Source of the DNA: Isoetes taiwanensis
Taxonomy: Eukaryota > Streptophyta > Lycopodiopsida > Isoetales > Isoetaceae
DNA length: 64,000 nt
NCBI GenBank assembly: GCA_021234155.1
Contig: JAJEKV010000041.1
Location: 2,296,447 to 2,360,446, forward strand
Direction of reading: 5' to 3'
A model generated the notes under the pieces. It searched no databases, had not been told where the DNA came from, and saw nothing but the letters and a program-made list of their open reading frames with translations. A program made the position numbers and the translations under genes. Shown here in pieces: positions 53,180-64,000 of this stretch. Position 1 is the first letter of the stretch, and each line of letters begins with the position of its first letter.

Positions 53180-54996
53180 AGACGCAGGAAAAGAGTTGAG
53201 AGGGGAGAGGATGTACGTAAAGGCTGCCAATGCCATTTCACAATCAGGCAAGTCTATCTCCTTCCAAAATTTTCATATATCGCTATTATGGGTTTGATCA
53301 CAAGAATATCCAAGGTGTGCCTTGCCATGGTAAGTCCATTGACCCAGAAAAAAGAATTAAGTTCAAGTTAGCACCTTGGATATTACAAGAATTGAAGGAT
53401 TGGGTCCAAGAAAAGCTTGTGCAATGGCACACGCCACGTAGTGTTATGAACATGCATGAAGAGAGATGGGATTAAAGCTTGATGTGCATGGAATGGAAAG
53501 CATATGTAGGGATGATGCGCTGAAAGTTTGGGAGGTATACAATATTGAGAAAGGGAGTTGTTCGTAACATATGGAAGCTGCATGAAGATCATGTGGGTTC
53601 AATGGCACTAAGATTCGGTTTTTCTATATGAGCAAGGAGAATTGTTTCAGTTAGGAGTCATGACTCCAATCCAAAGGGAGTCAATGTTGAGATTTGGTAA
53701 CAAAAAAGCCATTTGCATGGACTCTACCTTCAAAACAAATGACAAGATGTATGATTCTTCCTCAACTTGTAATGTGTGCTCTATGTGTATTGAGTTGATT
53801 ATTGGTTATGCTTGTGCAAGTTCTATCTTTTCACACTCATCGCCTTCGATGAGTATTGCAATGGTTTGCCATTGGCTTATGTTTTAACCAATTCTCAAAA
53901 GACTAGACCTATAACTAGGTGGATGCAAGCCCTAAAGGATTCTTTATGCCAAGATTATCCTGGTTGGCTTCCTTCTCGCATCATTACAGATGATGCCCAT
54001 GCTGAGATTCTTGTTAAACCTCAAACCTTAAACCTTGTTCCATATGTACTAACCTTGTCTATTCGTATAGGTTTTTCGTAGCGTGCTCGTGCAAATTTGC
54101 ATTTGGCATGTGAGGAGAGCTTGGATTAAGTGGTTGCATAAGAATGTCAAGAACAAGGTCGCACAAAACGAGATGTTCAAGGAACTTGGTAATATTATGT
54201 ATAGGACAGAAGGTTCGCTAGGAGACAATGAGTATGATGAAGAGTATAGGGAAGCGGTAAAGAAAGAGGCAACTAAATTGGAAGACTTCGTAAGAAAGTA
54301 TCTTCAGTACCCTAAATTGGCCGCCCACATGAGTAAGAAGTGGACCAAAACATTTGTCAATGGGTATTGGCTAAAGGATGTACCCCCACTCTAACCAAGA
54401 GATCAATGCTGCCACAGAGGCATGGCATTGTGCCCTGAAAAGGCGCCTGGGCATTTCTAAACATGCACTTCGAGGAAGGAGGATTGAGTGGCTGCTCCAC
54501 ATTCTAACGAACAATGTGGAGACAAACATGGCATACATTAGGTATGGCTTTTAATCTCTATCTTATTTGGATTTTGCCCTCATATAATTATCATGTCTTC
54601 TAGGTCCATGAAGGAAGCCGACCTTGTGATAAACACCTCTCAGGAAGAAATATAGAGTGCGCCATATGAGGTGCAAAGATTGCTGATGAACAGGTCACAT
54701 TTACCAACTTCAAGGAAGGTGAGACAGAAGTACAAAGTGAACGTACTCTAGGGCAAGGTCCATACTTTATGAACGGGGAAAACAAGAATTGGACATGCTG
54801 TGACTGCCCTTGGGGAGCCAAGGCCAACTTGTGTAAACACCAGGTTAAGGTTATCCAAATGCTGGGCAACTACATGGATCAAGATCTCTTACAGGTGCTT
54901 GGGTCCCAATATGGGACAATTGGTGGGGGCATGGAGCACTTGAGGCCATGTGTGGGGAGGAAAATCCATGTGAAGATGTGGCAGACAGAAACTTAA
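53180..54996 (+). pseudogene. MULE-type transposase with SWIM zinc finger, broken
   Basis: Pieces in order: 53230-53475 (IYRYYGFDHKNIQGVPCHGK, LKDWVQEKLVQWHTPRSVMN), 53642-53760 (GVMTPIQRESMLRFGNKKAICMDSTFKTN), 53812-54030 (FTLIAFDEYCNGLPLAYVLTN, DDAHAEI), 54083-54394 (ICIWHVRRAWIKWLHKNVKN) and 54769-54996. The last has a SWIM finger (CDCPWGAKANLCKH) at about 54800-54845. MDSTF, FDE..G.PLAY and the IWHV block are MULE transposase features, and SWIM fingers follow the DDE core in MULE/FAR1-type proteins. A possible 60-nt intron lies at 54541-54601. Several frame breaks exclude a functional protein. No terminal inverted repeats were found by eye. Confidence 0.8.
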
Positions 54997-55780
54997 TTGA
55001 TTCCAAAATGCTTATATCATTATTTTTTGCTTGTTTAGACAATTGTGTAGCAGAGGCTAGACCACTTGCTTATCTTTGAAATTAAAAAAAAAAATCATTT
55101 GTCATTTCTTTTTTTTTCTTTCTTACTCAGACATAAGATGCAGCGCAATTCTGTAAATTTCTTTTCTTTCTTACTCTGGCAGGACCCCTTTCTGATGGTA
55201 GAGAGCTGTCATGGTAGGGTAGTTTCTATTATCACAATGATTTTTCTATAACATTGTTTGTATATCCATGATTTAGGGCAAAGAAGCAAGGACACATTTA
55301 TTAAGACATACCAAGAATCAAAACATTGGCTTCAACATTCTCAAATATTTTTGCATTTGAGATATCTTAAAGCATAACAAAAATTGCTATAATATACTTT
55401 ACTCTATGGCCATTCTAACAAAATGTTCTTTCGGATGAACCTGAACAGATCTCATGTACATTTTAACAAGATGTTCTTTCTAATGGACGTGAAAAAAATC
55501 TCTTTCTAATCTCTCTCTGGCATTCCTGTTTGTAGACATTACATTTACATCTTGATTGCAAATATTTTTTGCTTTATGCATCTTGATTGCAAATATTTTT
55601 ACATTATGCAATATTTGTATTAACACAGGATATATAGGACGACTGTTTATAATAGATTTTTGGTACTTTTCTGGTAATGTGCAAAATGCAGTAAATTTAG
55701 AATTGGCTTGTATAACACAATCCTTATCATAGCTGTATTTTTTGGAACAAGTAGTTCTGTTTAAGTATGAGATATATCCT
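54997..55780. other. No gene seen
   Basis: AT-rich sequence with poly-A and poly-T runs. A short local repeat, TTGATTGCAAATATTTTT, occurs twice near 55551 and 55582. Nothing codes. Confidence 0.5.
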
Positions 55781-55788
55781 GCTAGGTG

Positions 55789-56098
55789 TCCCAATATATC
55801 GATGCCCTTGATTCAATCTACATCGATGTCCTTGCAGCCTTGGAAAGTTTGCTTGGTGACATGGTAAGCGACGTCAAAGTCGCTATGATAAAGTATTCTT
55901 GCTCTTTGGTCTATTCTATTCTATTATATTCCTTGGTGCATTTCTTTCTATATGTTATAGAAGCATTAAAGTGCGTTTATGGTCTTTCTTTTAGGCTCTG
56001 TGGGATTGCAAAAGTATAAGACTTTTGGGGACTTTAAATGATCCATGTTCAATCACTAGTGAGTTTTCACCTAATGGTCAGCTTGTGATGACTGATGA
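55789..56098 (+). pseudogene. Two exon-like fragments, the second WD40-like
   Basis: At 55786-55862, TGCTAG|G precedes SQYIDALDSIYIDVLAALESLLGDM and a GTAAGC donor. At 55995-56098, CTTTTAG precedes ALWDCKSIRLLGTLNDPC and FSPNGQLVM, which has the end of one WD40 blade (LWDCKS.RLL..L) and the start of the next (FSPNGQLV). The two together suggest captured or eroded host exons in plus orientation. No start, further exons or in-phase continuation were found. Confidence 0.3.
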
Positions 56099-56099
56099 G

Positions 56100-57300
56100 T
56101 GCACCCATAATTCCCCAAATGCAAATTGGCAATACGTTTTTGTTTGCCATAGTGTTTATTAGTCATGGACGGCTAAAATCAAACAGAAGTAAGGGATTCA
56201 AAGACAATAAGCTCCGAAAAGCTTTATGGAGTTGATTTCGAATTCCTTGCTGCTTTAAATTGTGCGATAAGGGATTTTTTTCGACAGACTTGCAAGTCCA
56301 AAATGTGTATGGAGCTTGAGCCAAATTTTCCCTAGAATGTTCAGTCTCGTTATAGTCGTTTTCATTATTTTTCACCAGATACACAAGCACATTCTAAATA
56401 TTGATTGGGTTAGAAACGACAGTCTAATCACCCAATGATAGCACACGTCCTTAGAACTTTCTCATATCATAGGAAATCAAGTCCCATATTTCAAGAACAT
56501 TTTTAGCGCCATTTCAAAGTTATACAAATCCTCCATTGCAATAGCGAGTCAGCGAAGAGAACCGTCATGATATATAAATTAATTTCCAATACTGACTCCA
56601 TTAAAAGACACTAAATGAGTGAGTTCGGATTATACTTAATGCATCTATAATTACGAAAGCAATAGCATCCCATGCTCTCTAGCGAAACTACAACAAAATC
56701 AATTTTTACCACTTGCACGATGATTATAATGAATGAAAAATGATATATAAGATTGATTCTTGCCACTTGTATAGTGATCACAATGGTGCGCAGTTGTGGA
56801 TACATCAATGAGTCTTCCAATGGGCAACCCATTGATCCATTAGCATCTTATTTCCATGTAATATTTTTCAGAAGGAAAATAAGGGGGTTGGGGAACAAGG
56901 TTTGTGTGACGGAGGGTTGCCCTCCATGACCGGAGGGTGAAGTGGCTTAAATCATAGTTCAAAGTCATGATTAACTGGAATCCATAACCCTGAACATTTG
57001 GGAACAAAATTCTTTGTAGCCAGATGAACTATCTTTATCTTCCAAAATGCAGCCAAAGAGTTTGGCAACCTATAAAATAAAGAACACACGAATTTCAGAA
57101 TTGAGTACAATGATACGGAATAAAGCTTTGCTATTAGGCAAGCAGAAAGCATCCAACATAAATCGAAGCCTGTGAAGCTGCAAACACAAATCGAATATCT
57201 TATTGTTTGGCTGGGTCTTATGGAGCATCTTCACTTGTAAAATATTTTGCAGACTAGACTAAAAAGCTTTAGGCACAAGCTTTTGCATACTATTGTACAA
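56100..57300. other. No gene seen
   Basis: AT-rich sequence. A short imperfect direct repeat is visible at 56694 and 56748 (GATTGATTCTTGCCACTTG and CAATTTTTACCACTTG, each followed by a GTGATCACAATG-like string). No coding signal beyond short chance frames. Confidence 0.5.
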
Positions 57301-57304
57301 TTCA

Positions 57305-58475
57305 ATGGATGCATTCCCCATCATCTATGCGGATGATGTAGACCTCTTGGCCCATAGACCCAGGAGGGCATGCGAGGCACACCTAGATGCCCGGACACAT
57401 TCTCGCCAGCGACGGACATGCATGTCAACCGGCCAAGACTAAGGTGGTCCTCATATCCTCCTCACGCCATCCGGCACCTCAGGCACTCACTTATCGGGGC
57501 GGATGGTAGAGGTTACACCCGGCTACAAGTACACGGGGTGGAATTTCCGATCCTCAATGTATTGAGATGCATCCATTAAGCCGGTGTGCCAAGCAGTTGG
57601 AAGGCGCCAGACGCAATGCAAAACAATAGTCATGTGGTCGAAGCCAGATGGATGGGGCCACCCGATCACATTTGTTCCGCACCTTTGGTGGAGCCAGTTC
57701 TTACAGATGGAGTCGAGGTGTGGGGCCCGGTGGTGTCTTTGGCGACTTGGAATGACTTAGAGCAGGTCCAGAAGGCATTTTTGACGCAGGCACTTGGGGT
57801 CAAGCCCTCAGTTCCATATCAGATCTTGTTGCAGGAGAAAGGATTCATGCCCCTGCAGCATGCGGCCCTCGATAGACACATTGTTTATTTCCAGAAGGTG
57901 GCCAGCATGGGCGACACTCGGCTCCCCCACTTAGCTTACGCTGTGGCGATGAGCCCGCAACGACTCAGGGCTTGTTGGAAGGACAAGAGAGCCCAGTGGC
58001 TAAGCGCTAGGCGAACGTAGGACGACATAGGTATATCGGGTATACACGGGCACGGCCGGATGGGTTGAGGGGGTACTTGGACTCTTATTTCCTGGGGAAG
58101 CTCTGGGACCACCATGCTCTGGAACAGGCAAAGGTGGCACACTACAAACAGCACATAAACCCCACCCTGGTTCGAGGCCCACAGCTCTACCTGCGTTCTC
58201 AGTTGCACATGAAGAAGCGCAGGATCATTGCGTCCATTCGAACAGGGGTCCACCATCTTCGACTTGAGACGGGTCGGTGGGTTGGAGAGCCGCCACAGGC
58301 GAGCTTTGTCGGTGTTGCCCAGGGGTTGTTTGAGGATGAAAGCCATGCCTTCGTGAGCTGTCCGACCTATAGTCGATCCGGGCTCGCTACATTCTCTTGG
58401 TGCGACTGGTTCCGCCCTCGCGACGAAGCTACTCAGTACGCCGTCAGTTCGATCCCTTGGCTCCTACCTCCATGA
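57305..58475 (+). pseudogene. Non-LTR retrotransposon (LINE) reverse transcriptase 3' part
   Basis: FPIIYADDVDLLAHRPR at 57314-57364 is the catalytic YADD of a non-LTR reverse transcriptase. After frame breaks the frame at 57586-58020 has DGVEVWGPVVSLATWNDLEQVQKAFLTQALGVKPS, the characteristic thumb region. Then 58065-58475 has RIIASIRTGVHHLRLETGRW and a degenerate H..F..CP.Y, similar to the C-terminal zf-RVT region. The 5' part (endonuclease and most of RT) is absent, as expected of 5'-truncated LINE insertions. At least three frame breaks are present. Confidence 0.85.
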
Positions 58476-58712
58476 GGTTTTGGATCTGCGGACTCACCTC
58501 TGCCCCCGGGCGCCTACCTGAGGTGCCGGGACTTCATGTGTATATGTATATTTGTACAGCTGCCAGCAGGCTTGTTGCTGCGACAGTTTTTCCCTCCTAA
58601 GAGGGGGTTTTTTAATCCGGGTAGCAACGGGCTTGCTGCACCCGTGTAATTTGGGTCCCATAGGCCGATTGACCTCCACGGACGATAAAAGAACCTTCCT
58701 TCCTTCCTTCCT
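58476..58712 (+). mobile_element. LINE 3' UTR and (CTTC)n tail
   Basis: A short 3' UTR includes GGGTCCCATAGGCCGATTG and ends with CCTTCCTTCCTTCC at 58696-58710, a simple-repeat tail in place of poly-A, as in several plant LINE clades. Confidence 0.7.
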
Positions 58713-58930
58713 ATTTCAAATTGTTATTTGCCAGAATGACTACAGTGCATGTATATATTATAGGTCTTGTGATTTTCTTATATGCCTGGTTTGCTGCATC
58801 CAAGCTTGAATAATTGACAAGCAATCTGACTAGATGGTCACCTAAAACTCCGATTCAATCAAGGGGATTATGAATCATGAGAGATTGCACTTGTATGAAG
58901 CATTTTCATCTCTCCATATTCAAAGTATGC

Positions 58931-59376
58931 CCATCTGCAAAGTATGCACAGGAGGGACGGATGGAGTGGTCAACCCTAGCCATTGTCTATAGCCAGCCCC
59001 GCCATTGTTATGACTCGGTCTGCTCTATCTTGAGGCCTAGCCAGCCAGTCATCTTCCTTATGAGTCGGAGCCATGGGTAGGAGCTCTCATGTTTTATGGC
59101 ATAGGATTATCTTCTTTGCAGTTGTGGATATGTGGATGGACTACCCTTCGAGGTAGTATGATGTATTGTTATTGCTAGTTCTGACATTGTTTATGCTTCC
59201 ACTGTGATAGGAGCCCATAGGGGAAGGGCGCGCAAGACACCTTCGTGTCCCCTTCCCGCACTACGGTGATCCCAGAGTGCGGGATAGACGGAGGGCCCGT
59301 GCGGTCGAAGGACCGGATGGGGGATTTCCTGCGGAGTGTACGGCCGGGCGCCGTATATTTAGCAGGGAGCGTCACA
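58931..59376 (+). repeat. Truncated LTR related to the chromovirus family
   Basis: GCAAAGTATGCACAGGAGGG..CGGATGGAGTGG.CAACCCTA.CCAT matches 52505-52555 of the 3' LTR. The block runs to GGGAGCGTCACA. Only about the last 450 bp (R-U5 side) remain, with no primer site behind it. Confidence 0.75.
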
Positions 59377-59439
59377 CATGTTTCTTAAGATGGACAACAA
59401 TACCCATGTTGCATGCTGTCATAACGGAAGCTATATATT

Positions 59440-60480
59440 AGACCCCGATGATACAAATTTGGATGTATCCGATTCACTCTTTCACTTTTTCTATGATGGT
59501 CCCATAGATATATATCGTGGTGCCATCAATCACTTTACTAATAAAGAAACGTCGTAATAACATGTGGTCCTAAAAATGTGGCAAATACGTCCAAGTGCTT
59601 TGCCATACTAATATCAATAGATTCGTCAACCATAATTTCAAAAATAGGATTCTGCCTAATTATGTTCCATGTGGTTGGCTGTTTTTACATACACGCAACA
59701 GCAATTGAAGCTTTTCAAACTTCGTAAATGTTTCTTCCTTTGCTATCATATATGCACATCTAAAGAGTTTGACAAGAGCAATATTAGCTAAAACTCATCC
59801 TTTTTTTTACTACTTCCTCCATAGAATTCTTTCCTTCTACTACCAACCATGATGCAAACTATTGGCCATCACTACTAGCATTCTTAAAAAATACAAAAGT
59901 TCTTACATTCATTGACCCTTGACATCAAATGGACTTTTATTCTTTGAATAAAAGTCCATTTGACTTTTATTCAAGAGTTTGACAAAAGAATAAAAGTCCA
60001 TTTGACTTTTATTCAAGAGTTTGACAAAGAGCAATATTGGCTAAAATTCTTCCCTTTTTTTACTACTTCCTCTATAGAATTCTTTCCTTCTACTACCAAC
60101 CATGATGCAAACTATTGGCCATCACTACTAGCGTTCTCAAAAAATACAAAAGTTTTTACATTCATTGACCCTTGACATCAAATGGACTTTTATTCTTTGT
60201 GTCCATTTTACAGAATTTACAAAAGACTCACCCATTTTCATAATGGAACTCCAATCGTTATGAATCTCTTACAAGGATCTTGCTGCAGATGTCTGTTCTT
60301 CAAAATCTTTTGCTGCTATCATGATCTTTCTTCTTAGCAATTGGAGTAGAGGCTTCGACATTTGTTTTAGCTCTCCAAATGCAAGACACTTGCAGTATTG
60401 AAGGATGATTTGTTGTGAATTTGTTGCTCTTTTTCTTTGGTCTCATTTTTACCAATCCACACATCCAAAAATATAGTTAT
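59440..60480 (-). pseudogene. hAT-type transposase relic
   Basis: On the minus strand the stretch 59668-59572 reads NIIRQNPIFEIMVDESIDISMAKHLDVFATFL, the (M/L)xDEST-DIS block of TTF-finger hAT transposases. Upstream (60255-60160) FHYENG*VFCKFCKMDTKNKSPFD resembles the TTF zinc finger with an in-frame stop at the tryptophan position. A basic N-terminus (MRPKKKSNKF) lies near 60450. Many stops and a 251-bp internal duplication show that it is dead. Confidence 0.6.
59755..60200. repeat. Tandem duplication of ~175 bp at 251-bp distance, with inverted repeat
   Basis: The stretch from TTGACAAGAGCAATATTAGC (59769) to TGGACTTTTATTCTTTG recurs at 60020-60200. Between the copies AAATGGACTTTTATTC (59927-59942) and GAATAAAAGTCCATTT (59946-59961) form a perfect 16-bp inverted repeat with a 3-nt loop. 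TTTATTCAAGAGTTTGACAA occurs twice. Confidence 0.9.
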
Positions 60481-60769
60481 CATCTGTAAAAAAAGAGAAG
60501 CAAATGGAAAAATGATTTTACTTTCTTTCTTTCTTCCTTTCCCCTCTTCTTTGTGCGTCTGCTTCTAGGAGAAAAAATGCATCCACAAAATCAAGATGAA
60601 GAGGGCATACTCATTTGTGGGGGCAAATCTGATGCGGTTGAGGGCATTAGTACAGGTCCCCTATTCCATTTAGTGTATGCCAACTTTCAATTCCCAAAAA
60701 GGATTATTTTCTATGAAGTTTGTAGCTAGTTGAAAACTGGCAAATTCAATCTAAAGATTCCTGTTATGA

Positions 60770-62860
60770 ATTTGAGTGTGATGCAATTCATATATATTTG
60801 GGAAGTTGTAACAATACAGAATCATAGAACCATAATGAAATAATAGAACACTGGAGTAAAGAAACTTTATTCATGCACAAGTGATATGGCAGCACCATTA
60901 ACCACCCAACCGGATCCACTGGGTTATGGAAAAGCACAAGTGCTATGGCAAACAAAAACTCTGGCATCTGGCTTATTGGCCCTCCAGGCTAGTCTCACTA
61001 CTCCAAGTAGCCACAGATCAGAAAGTAATTACAAATCTGTAAAGTCGTTGCAGCAGTAATTTGTGACCCCCTGTCACAAATTCGGTCATTACTCCCTCAT
61101 ACGGATGAACTACGATATGTGCTCCCCAATTCGGAAACTAGACTCCGAGTCGGTTCCAATGAGGTAAAAGGTCGCCGCAATCGGACCTTTGGTTGCTGAG
61201 ATATGTCCAACTGAAGGTTAGGTTCTATTTATAGATCTCTCTGCGACTTTAGCCTTTTTTTGCAGGCAGTTGCCTTTTATATCAAAATATCTCCTTGCCT
61301 TTAATTAGATTACATGACTTATCATATGGGACATTATCTATGATCTTTTTCTCAACCAATAATCATCCCAATGATCATAAATATCAATGGTTCTTCATAC
61401 CCAAATGTTATGTTATCCTATGCCCCTTTATATTATTAGGTGACCTTAGGAATAACATTTACATAGTAATTGCCATAATTCCAATAACCCATTCGCCATG
61501 GACCACTCCCCCGTGCTTGCTCCATATCAATCCATCCCTTCTCCAAAGAGATCGTTCTCGATCGTCCGAGTACACCCCACCCCTTCTCAAGGTGGTTGTT
61601 CCACAATCAATGTGCACCTGGGAGTTTCTTAGACCCTGCGAACTCAGGAAACAGTTCTATATGTTATTGTACTTCCACAATGCCTTATATCTTGGAACCT
61701 TTGCGTCCCTATTCTTTTAATCCCTGCAAAACAACAATTGCATCTCCGCGATACGTTATTATCTTTCGTACCTCCGCGGTACTACTTGATTGTATCTCTA
61801 CGATACAATGTATCTCCGTGATATGGATGCAATTTTGTGAGGCCTATTGTGTTGCAAAAATATATATCTAATGCACTCTTGTTCAAGCCTATTGTGCTGC
61901 AGACACAATTACTGATCTACCAAGAGGCATGCACAATTAGTGCACCATGTTCAGGCCTATTACATTGCAATCGTAATTACCAATCTACCATGGATACACA
62001 CAAGAAATAAAATTTTACTCTTTATTCCACATAGAGAATATCAACTTACAAACTTTACCCATAAGTCTGTCCCATAGGAAACAATTTGAGATTCCGCATC
62101 CAAATTTTGCATCCATATCCTTGACAGGTTGTATATAAAGTGTCCTCCCCAATGCTTAACACTAAACAAACCTGCAAATAAGGTCAAGTGTTAATATAGA
62201 TGACTTCCAAAGTAAAATGTTCATATAAATGACCCCCATGGCAAATCGGCCTCTCAGATCACCGTGATCTGACTCCGCAATCTTAAGCAGGATGCTTTTG
62301 TGGTTCTCCATACTCAGGCTTAAAGGCTAGAATTTACACAGGATCAAATGACCAAGATGAACTTCTAGAGATGGCAAGAGGTTATGGTGGGTATTTGGCT
62401 ATTATGACAAAGCAGAGCTCAATGTTTTGCAGCAGTGGTTTACTTGTCTCCACGACAAGCTATTTGTCTCCATGACAACTCGTCTCCACGTGAGCAAATT
62501 GATTGGCATCATGGACACCAGCAGAAACAAGACACGTATCTCGGAATATCTTATTAGCATCACCACATAGGCCTTGCAGTAACATGGAACTAACGTCCTT
62601 CTTGTTGTAATAAACATGCGCCATACCTTTTAGATGGGTTTTCTTTGACCATTATATAGGATCCATCAGCTGTGCCACAACCCATATAAGACAATCTTGA
62701 TTGCAATTTTTATGTGTAATAGTTATTTTCCCTTTCGGTCAGGAATGTCTAAATAAGGAGAAAGGAGCTTCGATTCATCCATTTTATAATATTCTATCCA
62801 CCTCAAATTTAGAACAATAAAGTCATATTGCCAGGAATGGCATTCAATAAATTTATTGAA
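60770..62860. other. No gene recognised; possible old LTR sequence
   Basis: The stretch 60770-61870 contains many short internal repeats (ATCTCCGCGATACG, TACCTCCGCGGTAC, ATCTCTACGATAC at 61742-61815) and could be an old LTR or its remnant, but I found no partner copy, primer site or coding block. The stretch 61870-62860 is plain AT-rich sequence. Confidence 0.3.
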
Positions 62861-62866
62861 CATGCA

Positions 62867-63020
62867 CTAATTGGGAAAACCCAAAAAATCTTCGTCCAAA
62901 TTCATTATTTGTTTCATAGCTAAATAAGCAAGCACAATGGACACAAATGTCATCCTTCCCATCTCTTCGTTCATCTTCCTTCGCATCTCAACTGGTGGCT
63001 TCATGAAGTCTAGAATGAAC
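62867..63020 (-). CDS. Terminal exon of an unidentified host gene
   Basis: After ATATTTCTCAG an open segment of 154 nt encodes FILDFMKPPVEMRRKMNEEM, GRMTFVSIVLAYLAMKQIM and ends NLDEDFLGFPN before a TAG at 62869. A hydrophobic stretch (MTFVSIVLAYLA) could be a membrane or buried helix. A second exon-like segment at 63373-63316 (LGTAKVMMNQLDAKIHTSQ, between GATGTAG and a GTTCGA donor) may belong to the same gene, but the phases differ, so another exon would be needed. No family recognised. No stops or frameshifts. Confidence 0.4.
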
Positions 63021-63399
63021 CTGAGAAATATTGATTAAAAGATAATATCATGGGCTATCATAACATTAACTGCCTTCCACAACATTGTTGGCTATCATAG
63101 CAACTACATTAAGAGTTAGAAACTCGTGGTTGCCATTCCATTAATTAGATACAATAATTTAGCACATAGAATCTAGTACACGATATATGCTCCAAATTCT
63201 AAGATAACTATATACATGATATAGAGAAGCGTAATCACTATCCCAATTCATAGAATCAGGAGATAAATATAGATTCTATTCTGATCTATTCATTAATTTA
63301 TAGCAAATATCGAACCTGTGAAGTATGTATTTTGGCATCCAATTGGTTCATCATCACTTTGGCTGTTCCAAGACTACATCAGAAGTTGGCTTCAATTTG

Positions 63400-64000
63400 A
63401 AATGCCTTACTTTATCTAATCCATTAACAAACATGTATGCTCAAGAATGAAGATACCTAGAAATCGTCCCAATCCAGACTACTTCCCTTAATCATCAAAA
63501 CCAAACTTTGTCAAAACAGATCAGATGTAGATATCATTTTTTTATAAGATAAACAACGCAATTACTACTGAAGAATAAGACCACAAGTTTGAATGGATTA
63601 TTCCATTAATAAATGCTTGATCACCACAACATCATTACTGAGTTGGCAAGTAAGAGCAATTTCCATCTAAATTTTATATGAAATTATTATTCATCAGAAA
63701 AGCATGGCGTTCCTCCTAACATCAACATTGGAAATTTGGTGTTTTTGCGTTGATTGGAGGAAGAAGAAGCAACTCTTACCCTAGCAAATATAGGCCATGG
63801 AGAAGGTATACGAGATTAAAATTTGGACATCCAGGTTATGAGAGAGAACCAATTTAGAGATTATCATAACTGGACATAAGCTGCTGCTTAAACTCCAACG
63901 TAACTGTTGACCACATACAGAGAAAGATCCAAGTTGCATTAAAGTTCTTAAGTTCCAAAATTTCACTATTTGTTTTTTTTTTATCATTGGATCCAAGCAT
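63400..64000. other. No gene seen
   Basis: AT-rich sequence, possibly intron or upstream part of the minus-strand host gene whose exon is at 62867-63020. No convincing exon found. Confidence 0.3.

Noticed and set aside
60770-61870. Complete LTR retrotransposon
   Set aside because: Repeat-like composition, but no second LTR, primer site, polypurine tract or coding block could be found in the window.
62250-62310. 5S rRNA-like sequence (GATCTGACTCCGCAATCTTAAG)
   Set aside because: Only about 20 bases resemble the 5S core. The rest of the gene is absent, so neither a 5S gene nor a 5S-derived SINE can be supported.

Overview
The window is nuclear DNA of a land plant. The genes have GT-AG introns, there is a plant-specific REF/SRPP (lipid-droplet/rubber-particle) gene, and most of the rest is typical plant transposon families (CACTA, Ty1/copia, chromodomain Ty3, MULE, hAT, LINE). 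The LINE type and the very large eroded elements would fit a fern or other seed-free plant, but that is only a guess. One intact host gene is visible (REF/SRPP, minus strand, 16.1-17.3 kb), plus a possible terminal exon of a second at 62.9-63.0 kb.

Layout. 0-1 kb: 3' part of a CACTA element ending in CCTCTTGTAGTG at 956. 1-3.7 kb: eroded minus-strand DUF7869-type transposon gene. 4.8-12.2 kb: an unusual region with about 17 copies of a perfect or near-perfect palindrome (core TCTCGACTCGCGAGTCGAGA), five fold-back units whose arms co-vary, a DUF8039 fragment, and an eroded multi-exon gene region on the plus strand. That region encodes a ParB-like DGQHS domain, a long unrecognised domain and an FCP1/HAD-like domain. 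12.3-14.3 kb: 3' half of a Ty1/copia element. 14.6-15.7 kb: an imperfect tandem duplication. 17.97-25.19 kb: a gag-only copia-type element split by a non-autonomous minus-strand LTR element (19.4-25.0 kb).

26.56-52.94 kb: a plus-strand chromodomain Ty3 element with a perfect AGTTG target duplication. Its 5' LTR is split by a complete minus-strand element of a related family (26.88-39.99 kb), so two chromoviruses lie head to head. 53.0-55.0 kb: MULE-type transposase with a SWIM finger. 57.3-58.7 kb: LINE 3' end. 58.9-59.4 kb: truncated LTR. 59.4-60.5 kb: hAT relic. 60.8-64 kb: mostly AT-rich DNA without recognisable genes.

Most notable signals. (1) The two chromoviruses, and in reduced form the non-autonomous element, carry two extra ORFs before gag. 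In each case a pair of ~65-bp hairpins precedes the ORF. In the two chromoviruses each ORF also has its own TATAAATA box about 100-115 bp before the ATG; in the non-autonomous element a TATA box is seen only behind one hairpin pair. The hairpin arms differ between families but stay complementary. (2) The first extra ORF of the minus-strand chromovirus begins MARTKQTAK, essentially the N-terminal tail of histone H3, and the homologous plus-strand ORF also begins MART followed by TAK after a one-base slip. (3) The ParB-like gene lies among dispersed palindromes that could be binding sites. Almost all mobile genes carry frameshifts or stops; some of these could be assembly errors and need read-level checking.
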